Of a DNA stretch of 64,000 nt, positions 56,620-64,000 are shown one piece after another. Each line of letters begins with the position of its first letter. The stretch's first letter is position 1. Made by a program: the position numbers and the translations under genes. The notes below the pieces were generated by a model that saw only the letters and a list, made by a program, of their open reading frames with translations, did no database searches and was not told the origin of the DNA. The DNA is from Acidithiobacillus sp. AMEEHan (GTDB lineage Bacteria > Pseudomonadota > Gammaproteobacteria > Acidithiobacillales > Acidithiobacillaceae): assembly GCF_030996345.1 (NCBI RefSeq), contig NZ_CP118747.1, forward strand, positions 2,168,001-2,232,000. The letters are read 5' to 3'.

Positions 56620-57952
56620 CTTCTGTCGCTTCCTCTTGCCAGGAGTTCCCATACCGGGCCAGGTCAACCGGAAAAAAAACGGCAAATTCAGAACCTTTGC
56701 CCACTTCGCTGCGCACTTGCAGGCTGCCGGCGTAGCGTTCGGCTGTGTGACGAACGATCGACAGCCCCAAGCCCGTGCCTCCTACCCGGCGGGAGCGACC
56801 TTTGTCGACCCGGTAAAAACGTTCCGTGACCCGCTGCAGGTGTTCGCGCGGAATGCCATCGCCAGTGTCGCGTACGCGAAGCGCTAGACGCCCCTCCTCC
56901 ATAGACCACCGCACATAGATATCCCGTCCGCGCGGACTGTACTTGACGGCATTCTCGAGAAGATTCTGCACAACGCTGTGAATATCGAGGGGCTCGGCAA
57001 AAACCGCCAGGCCAAAATCCAGTTCCAGGTGCACGGAGAGGCTTTTTTCGACAATCGACGTCATCAGACTTTCACGTGTACGCTCCACCATCTGCGCCAC
57101 AAAAACCGTTTCGCAGCGCTGAGGATCGGGGGTGGCGCTTTCGACTCGCGCCAGAGAGAGTAAGTCCTCCACCAAAGATTGCATCCTCTTGCCCTGCTCC
57201 TCCATCAGACGCAGCTGCGGACCCGCTTCTTCGTCCTGCCCCAGAGGTCCATCGAGAAGGTTTTCGAGGAAACCCTGAATCACCGTCAACGGGCTACGCA
57301 ACTCATGAGATACATTCGCGACGAAATCCTGGCGCACCTGTTCCAGCTGACGCAGGCGGGAGATGTCGCGAAACAGCACTAAGGTTCCCGCATCTCCCAG
57401 GGGATAGCGCAACGCCTCGAAAATCGCATCTGGCCGATGCGGAAACTGCACGGCAAGATTCCCAGGGCCGGCCCCCTTGAGAAATTCCTGCATATGGGGC
57501 AGGCGTAGCCAGAAAGATAGTGGCTTGCCCAGATCGTCCGGCCAATGCAGATGAAACAGCTCGACCGCTGCAGGATTCATCCACAACAGGCGTCCGTCTT
57601 CATCCATCAGGAGCAGCGCGTCGGGCAAGGTTTGCAAGGCGTCGCGCAGTTGCATGATCTGGCGATTGAGCTGCTGTTGGCGGATTTCCTGATGTCGTCG
57701 CCAATGATAACCCTCTGCAAAGGTTTCTTCCCAGATGCCACTGCTTACCGGCGGAATCCGCGTCGTCTTCTCACGAAACCAGACGCGAAAACGCAATGCC
57801 TCCTGCCGGTGCCAGCCCACCCAGAGCGCGTAAAAGATCACGGCCGCCCAGAAAAAGGAGATCAGGGAGCTGCTAGGAGCGCCAAGGAGGTTCCACGCCA
57901 AGAGTATCGCCAGTGGTAGCAGGGCTGGAACCCAGGCGCGCAGATGGTTCAT
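56600..57952 (-). CDS. phoR: Phosphate regulon sensor kinase PhoR
   Basis: A 450-residue membrane histidine kinase. An N-terminal hydrophobic part (about residues 8-46) anchors it, a PAS domain follows (about 105-195: LPDALLLMDEDGRLLWMNPAA), the phosphorylated His216 is in FVANVSHELRSPL, and the ATP-binding N, G1 and G2 boxes end the protein (VQNLLENAVKYS, DTGDGIP, GGTGLGL). The ATG at 57952 overlaps the phoB stop as ATGA. Its last codons contain the Pho box of pstB, so there the stop region doubles as regulatory DNA. Confidence 0.95.
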   Translation of the reverse strand: MNHLRAWVPALLPLAILLAWNLLGAPSSSLISFFWAAVIFYALWVGWHRQEALRFRVWFREKTTRIPPVSSGIWEETFAEGYHWRRHQEIRQQQLNRQIMQLRDALQTLPDALLLMDEDGRLLWMNPAAVELFHLHWPDDLGKPLSFWLRLPHMQEFLKGAGPGNLAVQFPHRPDAIFEALRYPLGDAGTLVLFRDISRLRQLEQVRQDFVANVSHELRSPLTVIQGFLENLLDGPLGQDEEAGPQLRLMEEQGKRMQSLVEDLLSLARVESATPDPQRCETVFVAQMVERTRESLMTSIVEKSLSVHLELDFGLAVFAEPLDIHSVVQNLLENAVKYSPRGRDIYVRWSMEEGRLALRVRDTGDGIPREHLQRVTERFYRVDKGRSRRVGGTGLGLSIVRHTAERYAGSLQVRSEVGKGSEFAVFFPVDLARYGNSWQEEATEDVIKVS

Positions 57953-58692
57953 GGCGTCTCGCTAGCGAGTTCCGGGCTTTGTGGCTGAGGGTTGCAACGA
58001 TAACCTTCCCCGCGTACCGTTTCGATAATGTGGGCGTAGTGGACCTTCTCAAGACAGCGGCGCAGACGACGGATGTGCACGTCCACGGTACGTTCCTCGA
58101 TATAACTCTGTCTTCCCCAGATGATATCGAGCAGGGCATCACGGCTATACACCCGGTCGGGATTGGTGACAAAGAGCCGCAGCAAACGAAACTCCGTGGG
58201 CCCCATGGGTACCAAATAGCCGTTCAGGGTAACGCGGTGTGCCTTAACGTCGATACTGAGCTCACCGATCTGTACCCGATTGGGGCTCAGACCACCGTAG
58301 CTGCGGCGCAACAGGGCCTGCACTCGCGCGACCAGCTCCCGCGGCGAGAAAGGTTTGGCAAGATAGTCGTCGGCGCCAGACTCCAGGCCATGCACACGAT
58401 CGCCCTCTTCGCCGCGGGCAGTGAGCAAAATGATGGGGACACCTTGCAGCTTATCCCGCCGCCGGAGGTTGCGACACCAGGCGATGCCACTTTCCCCGGG
58501 AAGCATCCAGTCGAGGATGATCACATGGGGAGGCGCGTCATGCAGCAGCGGTTCTGCGGCCTCGACGCTCGCGGCGCAGGACACGGCAAAGCCATGCTTC
58601 TGCAAAGTCAGACGGAGAAGCTGCTGGATGCCTTCTTCATCTTCGACGACGAGAACCCGAAAGATTTGCTGCTCGTTGCTTTCCTCAGCCAT
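57949..58692 (-). CDS. phoB: Phosphate regulon response regulator PhoB
   Basis: A 247-residue OmpR-type response regulator. The receiver domain has the acidic cluster VVEDEE (about 15-20), the phosphorylated Asp61 in ILDWMLPG, and the switch residues in LLTARG and AKPFS. A winged-helix DNA-binding domain ends it (RTVDVHIRRLRR). I start it at ATG 58692, with GGGAG seven bases upstream; an in-frame reading back to 58965 lies inside mnmA. It should bind the three Pho boxes described here. I see no Pho box before phoB itself, so autoregulation is not evident. Confidence 0.95.
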   Translation of the reverse strand: MAEESNEQQIFRVLVVEDEEGIQQLLRLTLQKHGFAVSCAASVEAAEPLLHDAPPHVIILDWMLPGESGIAWCRNLRRRDKLQGVPIILLTARGEEGDRVHGLESGADDYLAKPFSPRELVARVQALLRRSYGGLSPNRVQIGELSIDVKAHRVTLNGYLVPMGPTEFRLLRLFVTNPDRVYSRDALLDIIWGRQSYIEERTVDVHIRRLRRCLEKVHYAHIIETVRGEGYRCNPQPQSPELASETP

Positions 58693-58714
58693 GCCTACGC
58701 TCCCGTGGAAGCGA

Positions 58715-59779
58715 TCATTCTGCCGCAGAGCCGGCAGGAATGCCAAACTCGGAAATGATGCCCCCACCCAACAGGCACTCCTTCTGGTAACAGACCGCCG
58801 CCTGTCCGGGAGTGATAGCGCGCTGTGCCGTGTCGAGATGCAAGCTGGCTTCTCCGCCCTGCCCCAAGCGCAGGGTCGCAGAGACGGGTGGCGCTGCGTA
58901 CCGCAGTTTGACGGTGACGCGCTCTTCCCGGCCAGGGGAGAGCTCACCAAGCCAATTGCAATCATGGATACGCAACTGATCTTGATACAAGTATTCTGCC
59001 GGCCCTACACGTACCTGATCCCGCTTGGCATCTACCGCGAGGACGTACAAAGGCATCGCACTACCGCCACCGATTCCGCGCCGTTGACCAACGGTAAAGT
59101 TGATGACACCGTCGTGGGTGCCTACGGTTTCGCCGTAAAGATTGACGATATTCCCCGGGCGTCCGGACACCCCCTGTTCACGCAGGAAACTGCGATAGTC
59201 TCCGGCAATGAAACAGACATCCTGGGACTCCTGCTTGCCCGCCACCGGCAGGCCACGCGCCTTGGCGATAGCGCGCACTTCCTCCTTGCGCAAGGCGCCG
59301 AGAGGAAAAAGGAGGCGCGGTAGCAATTCCCGCTCAATCGCATAGAGAAAATAGGATTGATCCTTGCGTTCATCGACGCCGCGCCAGAGTTGTGCCGGCG
59401 CGGAGCCGCTTCGACGCACGTAGTGACCGGTTGCCAGAGAGTCTGCGCCGAGCACCTGCGCTTCCTGCCAGAGAGCGGAAAATTTCAGGACCTGATTACA
59501 GCGAGTGCAGGGATTGGGCGTACGGCCTTCTTGATAGGCAGCAATGAAAGGATCCACGATTTCCCTGCGAAAGCGCTCGCGATAGTCGAGCACCTGATAC
59601 GGGATACCGAGCAGCGTACAAAGTTCGGCCGCGTCTTCGATGTCTTTCTCATCACAGCAGCGACTTTTCGGCCACAGGCGCATGGTTACGCCGATCAGAT
59701 CGTGGCCGGCCTCCTGCAACAAAGCAGCGGCGACGGCGGAATCGACCCCGCCGGATAGGGCGACCACCACCCGTGACAC
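58715..59779 (-). CDS. mnmA: tRNA 2-thiouridylase MnmA
   Basis: A 354-residue enzyme that puts sulfur on U34 of tRNAs for Lys, Glu and Gln. The PP-loop SGGVDS is at residues 9-14. The catalytic cysteines lie in NPCTRCNQ near residue 91 and ESQDVCFIAG near 188. The start is GTG 59779 with GAGG seven bases upstream. It directly follows iscX, which suits an enzyme that takes sulfur from the IscS relay. The phoB gene follows after 22 bases, so these functions may share a transcript. Confidence 0.96.
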   Translation of the reverse strand: MSRVVVALSGGVDSAVAAALLQEAGHDLIGVTMRLWPKSRCCDEKDIEDAAELCTLLGIPYQVLDYRERFRREIVDPFIAAYQEGRTPNPCTRCNQVLKFSALWQEAQVLGADSLATGHYVRRSGSAPAQLWRGVDERKDQSYFLYAIERELLPRLLFPLGALRKEEVRAIAKARGLPVAGKQESQDVCFIAGDYRSFLREQGVSGRPGNIVNLYGETVGTHDGVINFTVGQRRGIGGGSAMPLYVLAVDAKRDQVRVGPAEYLYQDQLRIHDCNWLGELSPGREERVTVKLRYAAPPVSATLRLGQGGEASLHLDTAQRAITPGQAAVCYQKECLLGGGIISEFGIPAGSAAE

Positions 59780-59788
59780 GAGCCGTCC

Positions 59789-59983
59789 TCAGTCGCGCTC
59801 GGCCAGCCAGGCCATCTGGATGGCCTCCAGGATGCGCTCGTTGGATGCCTCCGGATCGTCTTCAAACTCCGGCAGTTCCACGACCCAGCGGTGCAGATCG
59901 GTAAAGCGCAGATGCTGCACATCGACATCCGGGTGCTCCTCGTCCAGTGAGATGGCAATTTCTTGCGTATCGGTCCAGCGCAT
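59789..59983 (-). CDS. iscX: Fe-S assembly protein IscX
   Basis: A 64-residue acidic protein that binds IscS and modulates Fe-S assembly. The DxxE-type ends (NERILEAIQMAWLAERD) and the conserved LRFTDLHRWVVEL core are typical, as are the clustered acidic residues. I start it at ATG 59983, which overlaps the fdx stop as TGATG; a longer reading would cross fdx. It is the last gene of the isc operon before mnmA. Confidence 0.92.
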   Translation of the reverse strand: MRWTDTQEIAISLDEEHPDVDVQHLRFTDLHRWVVELPEFEDDPEASNERILEAIQMAWLAERD

Positions 59984-60321
59984 CAGTGACGCTCCTTTTC
60001 GAGGTTGATGGTGTATTTGGGAATCTCGATAACCAGATCGGTGTCTGCCACTCTGGCTTGACAACTCAGACGCGAACAGGGCTCCAGCCCCCAGGCACGA
60101 TCGAGCAGATCCTCTTCCTTTTCCTCGGCCGGCTCCAGACTGTCAAAGCCCTCACGCACAATCACATGGCAGGTGGTGCAGGCACAGGACATTTCGCAGG
60201 CATGCTCGATATGCAGATCATTGCGCAGAGCCGCCTCGATGATGCTTTCGCCGGGCTCGGCTTCGATCTCCCGACCTTCCGGGCAGATCTCGGCATGGGG
60301 TAAAAATTGGATCTTCGTCAT
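59983..60321 (-). CDS. fdx: 2Fe-2S ferredoxin, isc type
   Basis: A 112-residue ferredoxin that supplies electrons for cluster assembly. The cluster cysteines Cys42, Cys48, Cys51 and Cys87 are spaced as in E. coli Fdx, and the C-terminal helix is conserved ([15 protein letters not shown]). The start ATG 60321 overlaps the hscA stop by four bases; a five-residue longer in-frame reading is possible. It overlaps the iscX start by one base. Confidence 0.95.
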   Translation of the reverse strand: MTKIQFLPHAEICPEGREIEAEPGESIIEAALRNDLHIEHACEMSCACTTCHVIVREGFDSLEPAEEKEEDLLDRAWGLEPCSRLSCQARVADTDLVIEIPKYTINLEKERH

Positions 60322-62189
60322 TTCTTGCTCCACTCGTCGATGGAATGGCCCGCCATCGCCTTGCGCACGGCCTGATTCATGCGCCGCTCGACGAGTGTCT
60401 CGGCGGCCTTCTCGACCGCCTCGGCGGCGCGCTCGATGCTCGCGGCGGAGTCGCCGCCCAACGCATGCAGCAATTCGGTACGTGCTGCATCGATGTGGGC
60501 GCGCTCCTCGGGCTGCAACAGACCGCCGTCTTGGGCCAGGGCCGCGTCAAGCGCCTCGCGAACTCTTTCACCCTCGACCCGGGCTTCGGCCAAGCGTCGT
60601 TGCTCCACATCTTCTTTGCCGTGGGCGATGGCCTCCCGCAACATGCGGGTAATCGCCTCATCGTCCAGACCATAGGAAGGTTTGACCTGCACTTCCGCGC
60701 GTACGCCGGTACTGGCCTCTTCCGCGCTTACCGCAAGCAAGCCATCCGCGTCCACCTGAAAAGTGACCCGTATCCGCGCCGCACCAGCGACCATCGGCGG
60801 GATACCGCGCAGACTGAAACGGGCAAGGGAGCGATTGTCCTCCACTTTGTCCCGTTCGCCCTGCAGGACGTGGATACTCATGGCAGTCTGTCCGTCCTTG
60901 AAAGTGGTGAATTCCTGCGCCTTGGCGACCGGGATCGGGGTATTGCGGGGGATGATCTTTTCCACCAGGCCCCCCATGGTCTCCAGCCCCAGGGAAAGGG
61001 GCAGCACATCCATGAGGAGCAGATCATCGCGCTGGTTACCGACCAGGGCGTCGGCCTGGATGGCGGCGCCCAGGGCGACGACCTGGTCGGGATCGATATC
61101 ACAGAGCGGTTCCCGACCGAAAAGTTCAGCGACCATGCGGCGCAACAGGGGCACGCGGGTGGCACCACCCACGAGCACGACCCCATCGATCTCTTCCGGG
61201 CGAATATTGGCATCGCGCAGAGCGCGACGGCTGGGTGCAAACGTACGACGAATGACCGGTTCGATCCAGCTTTCCAAAGACTCCCGCCGCAAATGCCACT
61301 GGGTGGATTTACCGCTCGGCAGAACCAGATCGACACTGGATTCCTCCAAACTGCTCAGGCGCTCCTTGATCGCACGCGCAGCGAGCAACACCTGTCGCTG
61401 CCAGGCAGGACTGCTGTCTCCTTGCTCAGCGAAGTGCGCGAGAATCCGTTCGGCAATGAGACGATCCATGTCGTCACCGCCCAAGGCAGCATCGCCAGCG
61501 GTCGCCAATACCTCAAAAACCCCTCTTTGCAAACGCAACAAAGAGAGATCAAAGGTACCGCCGCCCAGGTCATAGATGGCGAAGAGACCCTCTGCGCCCT
61601 TGTCGAGACCATAGGCCACTGCTGCTGCGGTGGGCTCCGCCAGCAGGCGCAAGACGTTGATCCCCGCCAGACGGGCCGCATCCTTGGTAGCCTGACGCTG
61701 GGCATCGTCAAAATAGGCGGGAACGGTAATCACCGCCCCGGTCAGCGCGCCGCCCAGGCTCTCTTCCGCACGCTGGCGCAAAACCCGCAGAATTTCGGCG
61801 GAAACTTCAACGGGGGTCTTCTCCCCCTGCACAGTCTGCAGGCGAACCATGCCTTCGCCAGCAACTACTTGATAAGGCAAGGACCCAGCCAAGGTCTGCA
61901 ATTCCTCAGAGCCGCGACCCATCAAGCGCTTTATCGAGGCGATCGTATTGTGTGGATCGGCTGCGGCCTCGGCTCTGGCATCCTCGCCAACACGAACCGA
62001 GCCGTCGGCACGATATTGCACCACCGAAGGCAATAGATATCGCCCCTGCAGATCGCGCAATACCTCGGGCTGGGCAGAGCGTACCGTAGCGACCAGAGAA
62101 TGCGTGGTTCCGAGATCGATACCCACCGCCAAACGATGGTCGTGCGGGGCGGTGGACTGCCCTGGTTCGGCTATTTGCAACAACGCCAT
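60318..62189 (-). CDS. hscA: Fe-S assembly chaperone HscA (Hsp70)
   Basis: A 623-residue Hsp70 that helps release clusters from IscU. Signature segments are [12 protein letters not shown] near residues 22-33, [16 protein letters not shown] near 203 and [14 protein letters not shown] near 338; the substrate-binding domain and helical lid follow. IscU here carries the LPPVK recognition motif. The start is ATG 62189, 25 bases after hscB. An exceptionally long open reading frame runs on the opposite strand but is a shadow. Confidence 0.96.
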   Translation of the reverse strand: MALLQIAEPGQSTAPHDHRLAVGIDLGTTHSLVATVRSAQPEVLRDLQGRYLLPSVVQYRADGSVRVGEDARAEAAADPHNTIASIKRLMGRGSEELQTLAGSLPYQVVAGEGMVRLQTVQGEKTPVEVSAEILRVLRQRAEESLGGALTGAVITVPAYFDDAQRQATKDAARLAGINVLRLLAEPTAAAVAYGLDKGAEGLFAIYDLGGGTFDLSLLRLQRGVFEVLATAGDAALGGDDMDRLIAERILAHFAEQGDSSPAWQRQVLLAARAIKERLSSLEESSVDLVLPSGKSTQWHLRRESLESWIEPVIRRTFAPSRRALRDANIRPEEIDGVVLVGGATRVPLLRRMVAELFGREPLCDIDPDQVVALGAAIQADALVGNQRDDLLLMDVLPLSLGLETMGGLVEKIIPRNTPIPVAKAQEFTTFKDGQTAMSIHVLQGERDKVEDNRSLARFSLRGIPPMVAGAARIRVTFQVDADGLLAVSAEEASTGVRAEVQVKPSYGLDDEAITRMLREAIAHGKEDVEQRRLAEARVEGERVREALDAALAQDGGLLQPEERAHIDAARTELLHALGGDSAASIERAAEAVEKAAETLVERRMNQAVRKAMAGHSIDEWSKK

Positions 62190-62214
62190 GTAAGCTCCTC
62201 AACGCGAGTGGGCT

Positions 62215-62826
62215 TCAGGCGAAATCCCACTGCTCTTCGTATTGATCGATTTCTGCGAGAAATTTGCGCAGATACTGCCACTCCTGCAGGAGTGGGGCAA
62301 TGCGTCCGGCCTCGGGTGTGGTAAAGGCCGCGGCAAGCTCTGCTTCGATTTGCTTCTCTTCGGCCTGGGCTGCGGTACGCAGCCGATCCAAGGCTGCCTG
62401 ATCCCGGATGGCAGCGGCATCTTCCAAGGCCTCGCGTCGCTCCATCTGGCGCATCAGGAGTTCGGGGTCGCGCAGACTGCCCATCTCCTCCCCCAAAGCG
62501 GAGTGCCCAAAATGGCGGGAGAAGAGGTAATCGCCCCGTCGCAGCGGGTCGCCCAGTATCGCCTGCGCCTCGTTGATGCGTGTGGTCCACTCCAGCGATT
62601 GCCTTTGCGTACGTCCATCGGCCCGCGCAAAACGATCCGGATGCAAGGCACGCAAACGCTCGAGTGAAGCGGAGCGCAACGCTGCCGAGTCGATGGCGAA
62701 GCCTTCCTCCAAGCCCAAGACGGCAAAGAGGGAGAGAGACGGATCGAAAGGCTGCAACGCCCCACATTGCGGGCAAATGGCTGAGCCCGACTCCATCTCT
62801 GCCCGGCAGACAGCGCAACGGATCAT
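62215..62826 (-). CDS. hscB: Co-chaperone HscB with N-terminal zinc-ribbon cysteines
   Basis: A 203-residue J-domain protein that delivers IscU to HscA. The HPD motif is at residues 62-64 in RALHPDRFA, and the C-terminal helical IscU-binding region follows. Unusually, the N-terminus carries Cys4, Cys7, Cys18 and Cys21, two CxxC pairs like the zinc finger of human HSCB. E. coli HscB lacks it. I start it at ATG 62826, one base after the iscA stop; a longer reading to 62847 would overlap iscA. It is otherwise standard. Confidence 0.93.
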   Translation of the reverse strand: MIRCAVCRAEMESGSAICPQCGALQPFDPSLSLFAVLGLEEGFAIDSAALRSASLERLRALHPDRFARADGRTQRQSLEWTTRINEAQAILGDPLRRGDYLFSRHFGHSALGEEMGSLRDPELLMRQMERREALEDAAAIRDQAALDRLRTAAQAEEKQIEAELAAAFTTPEAGRIAPLLQEWQYLRKFLAEIDQYEEQWDFA

Positions 62827-62827
62827 G

Positions 62828-63151
62828 TCAGACCGTAAAACTCTCACCGCAACCGCAGGTGTCCTTGACGTTGGGGTTGTTGAAGCGGAACCCCTCGTTC
62901 AGGCCCTCACGGGTGAAATCCAGCTCAGTGCCGTCCAGATATAGCATGCTCTTGGGATCGACGAAGATCTTGACGTCGTCCTGCGCGCAGACGATATCGT
63001 CCGGCTGCGGCTGATCGACAAATTCCATCACGTAGGACAAGCCGGAACAGCCACTGGTCTTCACGCCGATGCGAATTCCCTGTCCTTTGCCGCGCTTTTC
63101 AATGCTCTTGCGCACCTGCCGCGCCGCGGCAGACGTCATCGTAAGTGCCAT
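62828..63151 (-). CDS. iscA: A-type Fe-S carrier IscA
   Basis: A 107-residue A-type carrier that moves clusters or iron to target proteins. The three conserved cysteines are Cys35 (TSGCSGLSY), Cys99 and Cys101 (TCGCGESF). It starts at ATG 63151, nine bases after the iscU stop, and ends one base before hscB. Order and length are those of the isc operon. Confidence 0.96.
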   Translation of the reverse strand: MALTMTSAAARQVRKSIEKRGKGQGIRIGVKTSGCSGLSYVMEFVDQPQPDDIVCAQDDVKIFVDPKSMLYLDGTELDFTREGLNEGFRFNNPNVKDTCGCGESFTV

Positions 63152-63160
63152 CGCTCTGCC

Positions 63161-63562
63161 TTAGTGGGTTTCGCCGGAGGCAGCGCCGGACTTCTTGCGA
63201 TAGTCCTCGATCGCCGCCTTGATGGCATCCTCGGCCAACACGGAACAGTGGATTTTCACCGGTGGCAGCTCGAGCTCCTCGGCGATCTGGCTATTTTTGA
63301 TGGTCATCGCTTCCTCCAGCGTCTTGCCCTTCACCCACTCGGTGACCAGGGAACTGGAGGCAATGGCAGAGCCACAACCGTAGGTCTTGAACTTGGCGTC
63401 TTCAATGATGCCTTGCTCGTTCACCTTGATCTGCAGGCGCATGACGTCGCCGCAAGCCGGCGCGCCGACCATACCGGTACCCACTCCCGCTTCTTCCTTG
63501 GTAAAACCGCCCACATTGCGGGGATTTTCGTAATGATCAATTACCTTTTCGCTGTATGCCAT
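63161..63562 (-). CDS. iscU: Fe-S cluster scaffold IscU
   Basis: A 133-residue scaffold on which IscS-derived sulfur and iron form clusters. The ligands are Cys37 (APACGDV), Cys63 (YGCGSAIAS) and Cys106 (IHCSV), and LPPVK at 99-103 is the HscA-binding site. It starts at ATG 63562, 24 bases after the iscS stop, in the usual iscSUA-hscBA-fdx order. The clusters made here would serve IspG, RlmN and the ferredoxin. It is intact. Confidence 0.97.
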   Translation of the reverse strand: MAYSEKVIDHYENPRNVGGFTKEEAGVGTGMVGAPACGDVMRLQIKVNEQGIIEDAKFKTYGCGSAIASSSLVTEWVKGKTLEEAMTIKNSQIAEELELPPVKIHCSVLAEDAIKAAIEDYRKKSGAASGETH

Positions 63563-63586
63563 GATTTGTCTCCCGTTTTCTCCGAA

Positions 63587-64000
63587 TCAATGTGCCGCCC
63601 ACTGCACGGAATTCAGGTCGATGCCTTCCAGGTGCATCTCCCACAAAGGCGAAAGCTCCCGCAATTTGCCGACCTTCGCTGCCACCAGATCAATAGTTTC
63701 GTCAATCTCTTCTTCGGTGGTGTAGCGGCCGATACCGAAGCGGATGGAACTATGCGCTAGCTCGTCGGACTTGCCCAAGGCGCGCAGTACATAGGAGGGC
63801 TCCAGACTGGCCGAGGTACAGGCAGAGCCGCTCGACACCGCAATGCCCTTGAGTGCCATGATCAACGATTCCCCCTCGACAAAGGCGAAACTCAAATTGA
63901 GATTGTGCGGCACGCGATGTTCCATATCGCCATTGATGTACACTTCGTCAACCCGACTCAAGATGCCCTCAAGCAGACGGTCACGAAGCTGGCGAATGCG
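63587..64000 (-). CDS. iscS: Cysteine desulfurase IscS, C-terminal part
   Basis: The last 137 residues of IscS, the PLP enzyme that takes sulfur from cysteine for Fe-S clusters and for tRNA thiolation by MnmA. The active-site cysteine loop [17 protein letters not shown] is present. It ends at TGA or TAA 63587-63589 and the frame is open to base 64000, so the gene continues beyond the window. It is the first visible gene of the isc operon; an iscR regulator, if present, would lie outside. Confidence 0.94.
   Translation of the reverse strand, partial: RIRQLRDRLLEGILSRVDEVYINGDMEHRVPHNLNLSFAFVEGESLIMALKGIAVSSGSACTSASLEPSYVLRALGKSDELAHSSIRFGIGRYTTEEEIDETIDLVAAKVGKLRELSPLWEMHLEGIDLNSVQWAAH

Noticed and set aside
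60345-62036. A 563-codon open frame opposite hscA
   Set aside because: It is the antisense of a GC-rich coding sequence, shows no protein family motif, and hscA is strongly conserved on the other strand.

Overview
The window is one dense, mostly minus-strand stretch of a GC-rich proteobacterial chromosome. I place it in Acidithiobacillia (Acidithiobacillus or a close relative) with moderate confidence. The best evidence is an oxidoreductase/aminotransferase pair between lpxA and lpxB, the gnnA-gnnB arrangement known from Acidithiobacillus ferrooxidans lipid A synthesis. A sulfide:quinone oxidoreductase gene and a DsrE-family gene also fit a sulfur oxidizer. I see no tRNA, rRNA, insertion sequence, phage or CRISPR, and no stretch over 300 bases lacks a gene. 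The largest gaps (214, 195, 163 and 153 bases) carry promoters or terminators.

Layout. 1-264: 3' end of hemE. 276-1969: olsBA for ornithine lipid, behind a tandem Pho-box promoter. 2123-8256: hfq-hflX-hflK-hflC-hisZ-purA. 8471-11847: plus-strand ppc-maf. 11858-15083: pstSCA with a five-half-site Pho promoter. 15100-16787: DsrE protein, membrane cytochrome b, small Tat-exported molybdopterin oxidoreductase. 16860-26642: ndk-rlmN-pilF-rodZ-ispG-hisS-yfgM-bamB-der-membrane protein-sixA. 26741-28945: sulfide:quinone oxidoreductase and a DUF1641-like partner. 29061-30852: ABC permease and a doubly frameshifted ATPase. 30919-52728: the long rpsB-tsf-pyrH-frr-uppS-cdsA-dxr-rseP-bamA-skp-lpxD-fabZ-lpxA-gnnA-gnnB-lpxB-rnhB-dnaE-accA-tilS cluster. 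52924-58692: phoB-phoR-pstB-phoU-ppx-dedA. 58715-64000: mnmA after the isc operon (iscS-iscU-iscA-hscB-hscA-fdx-iscX).

The genes join into a few systems. Phosphate control links phoBR, pstSCA, pstB-phoU-ppx and olsBA: all three Pho promoters have half-sites at 11-base spacing and a -10 hexamer exactly 10 bases after the last half-site. Envelope genesis (lipid A with GnnAB chemistry, BamA/BamB, Skp, RseP, UppS, CdsA, RodZ, ornithine lipid) is strongly represented. Sulfur and redox functions include the quinone reductase, the DsrE/cytochrome/molybdopterin group and Fe-S assembly.

Two cautions. Five single-base deletions break ndk, the ABC ATPase (twice), lpxD and dxr, mostly in G/C runs; since lpxD and dxr are normally essential, sequencing error is the likely cause. 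Non-ATG starts are common, and two genes (hflX, sixA) appear to start at CTG.
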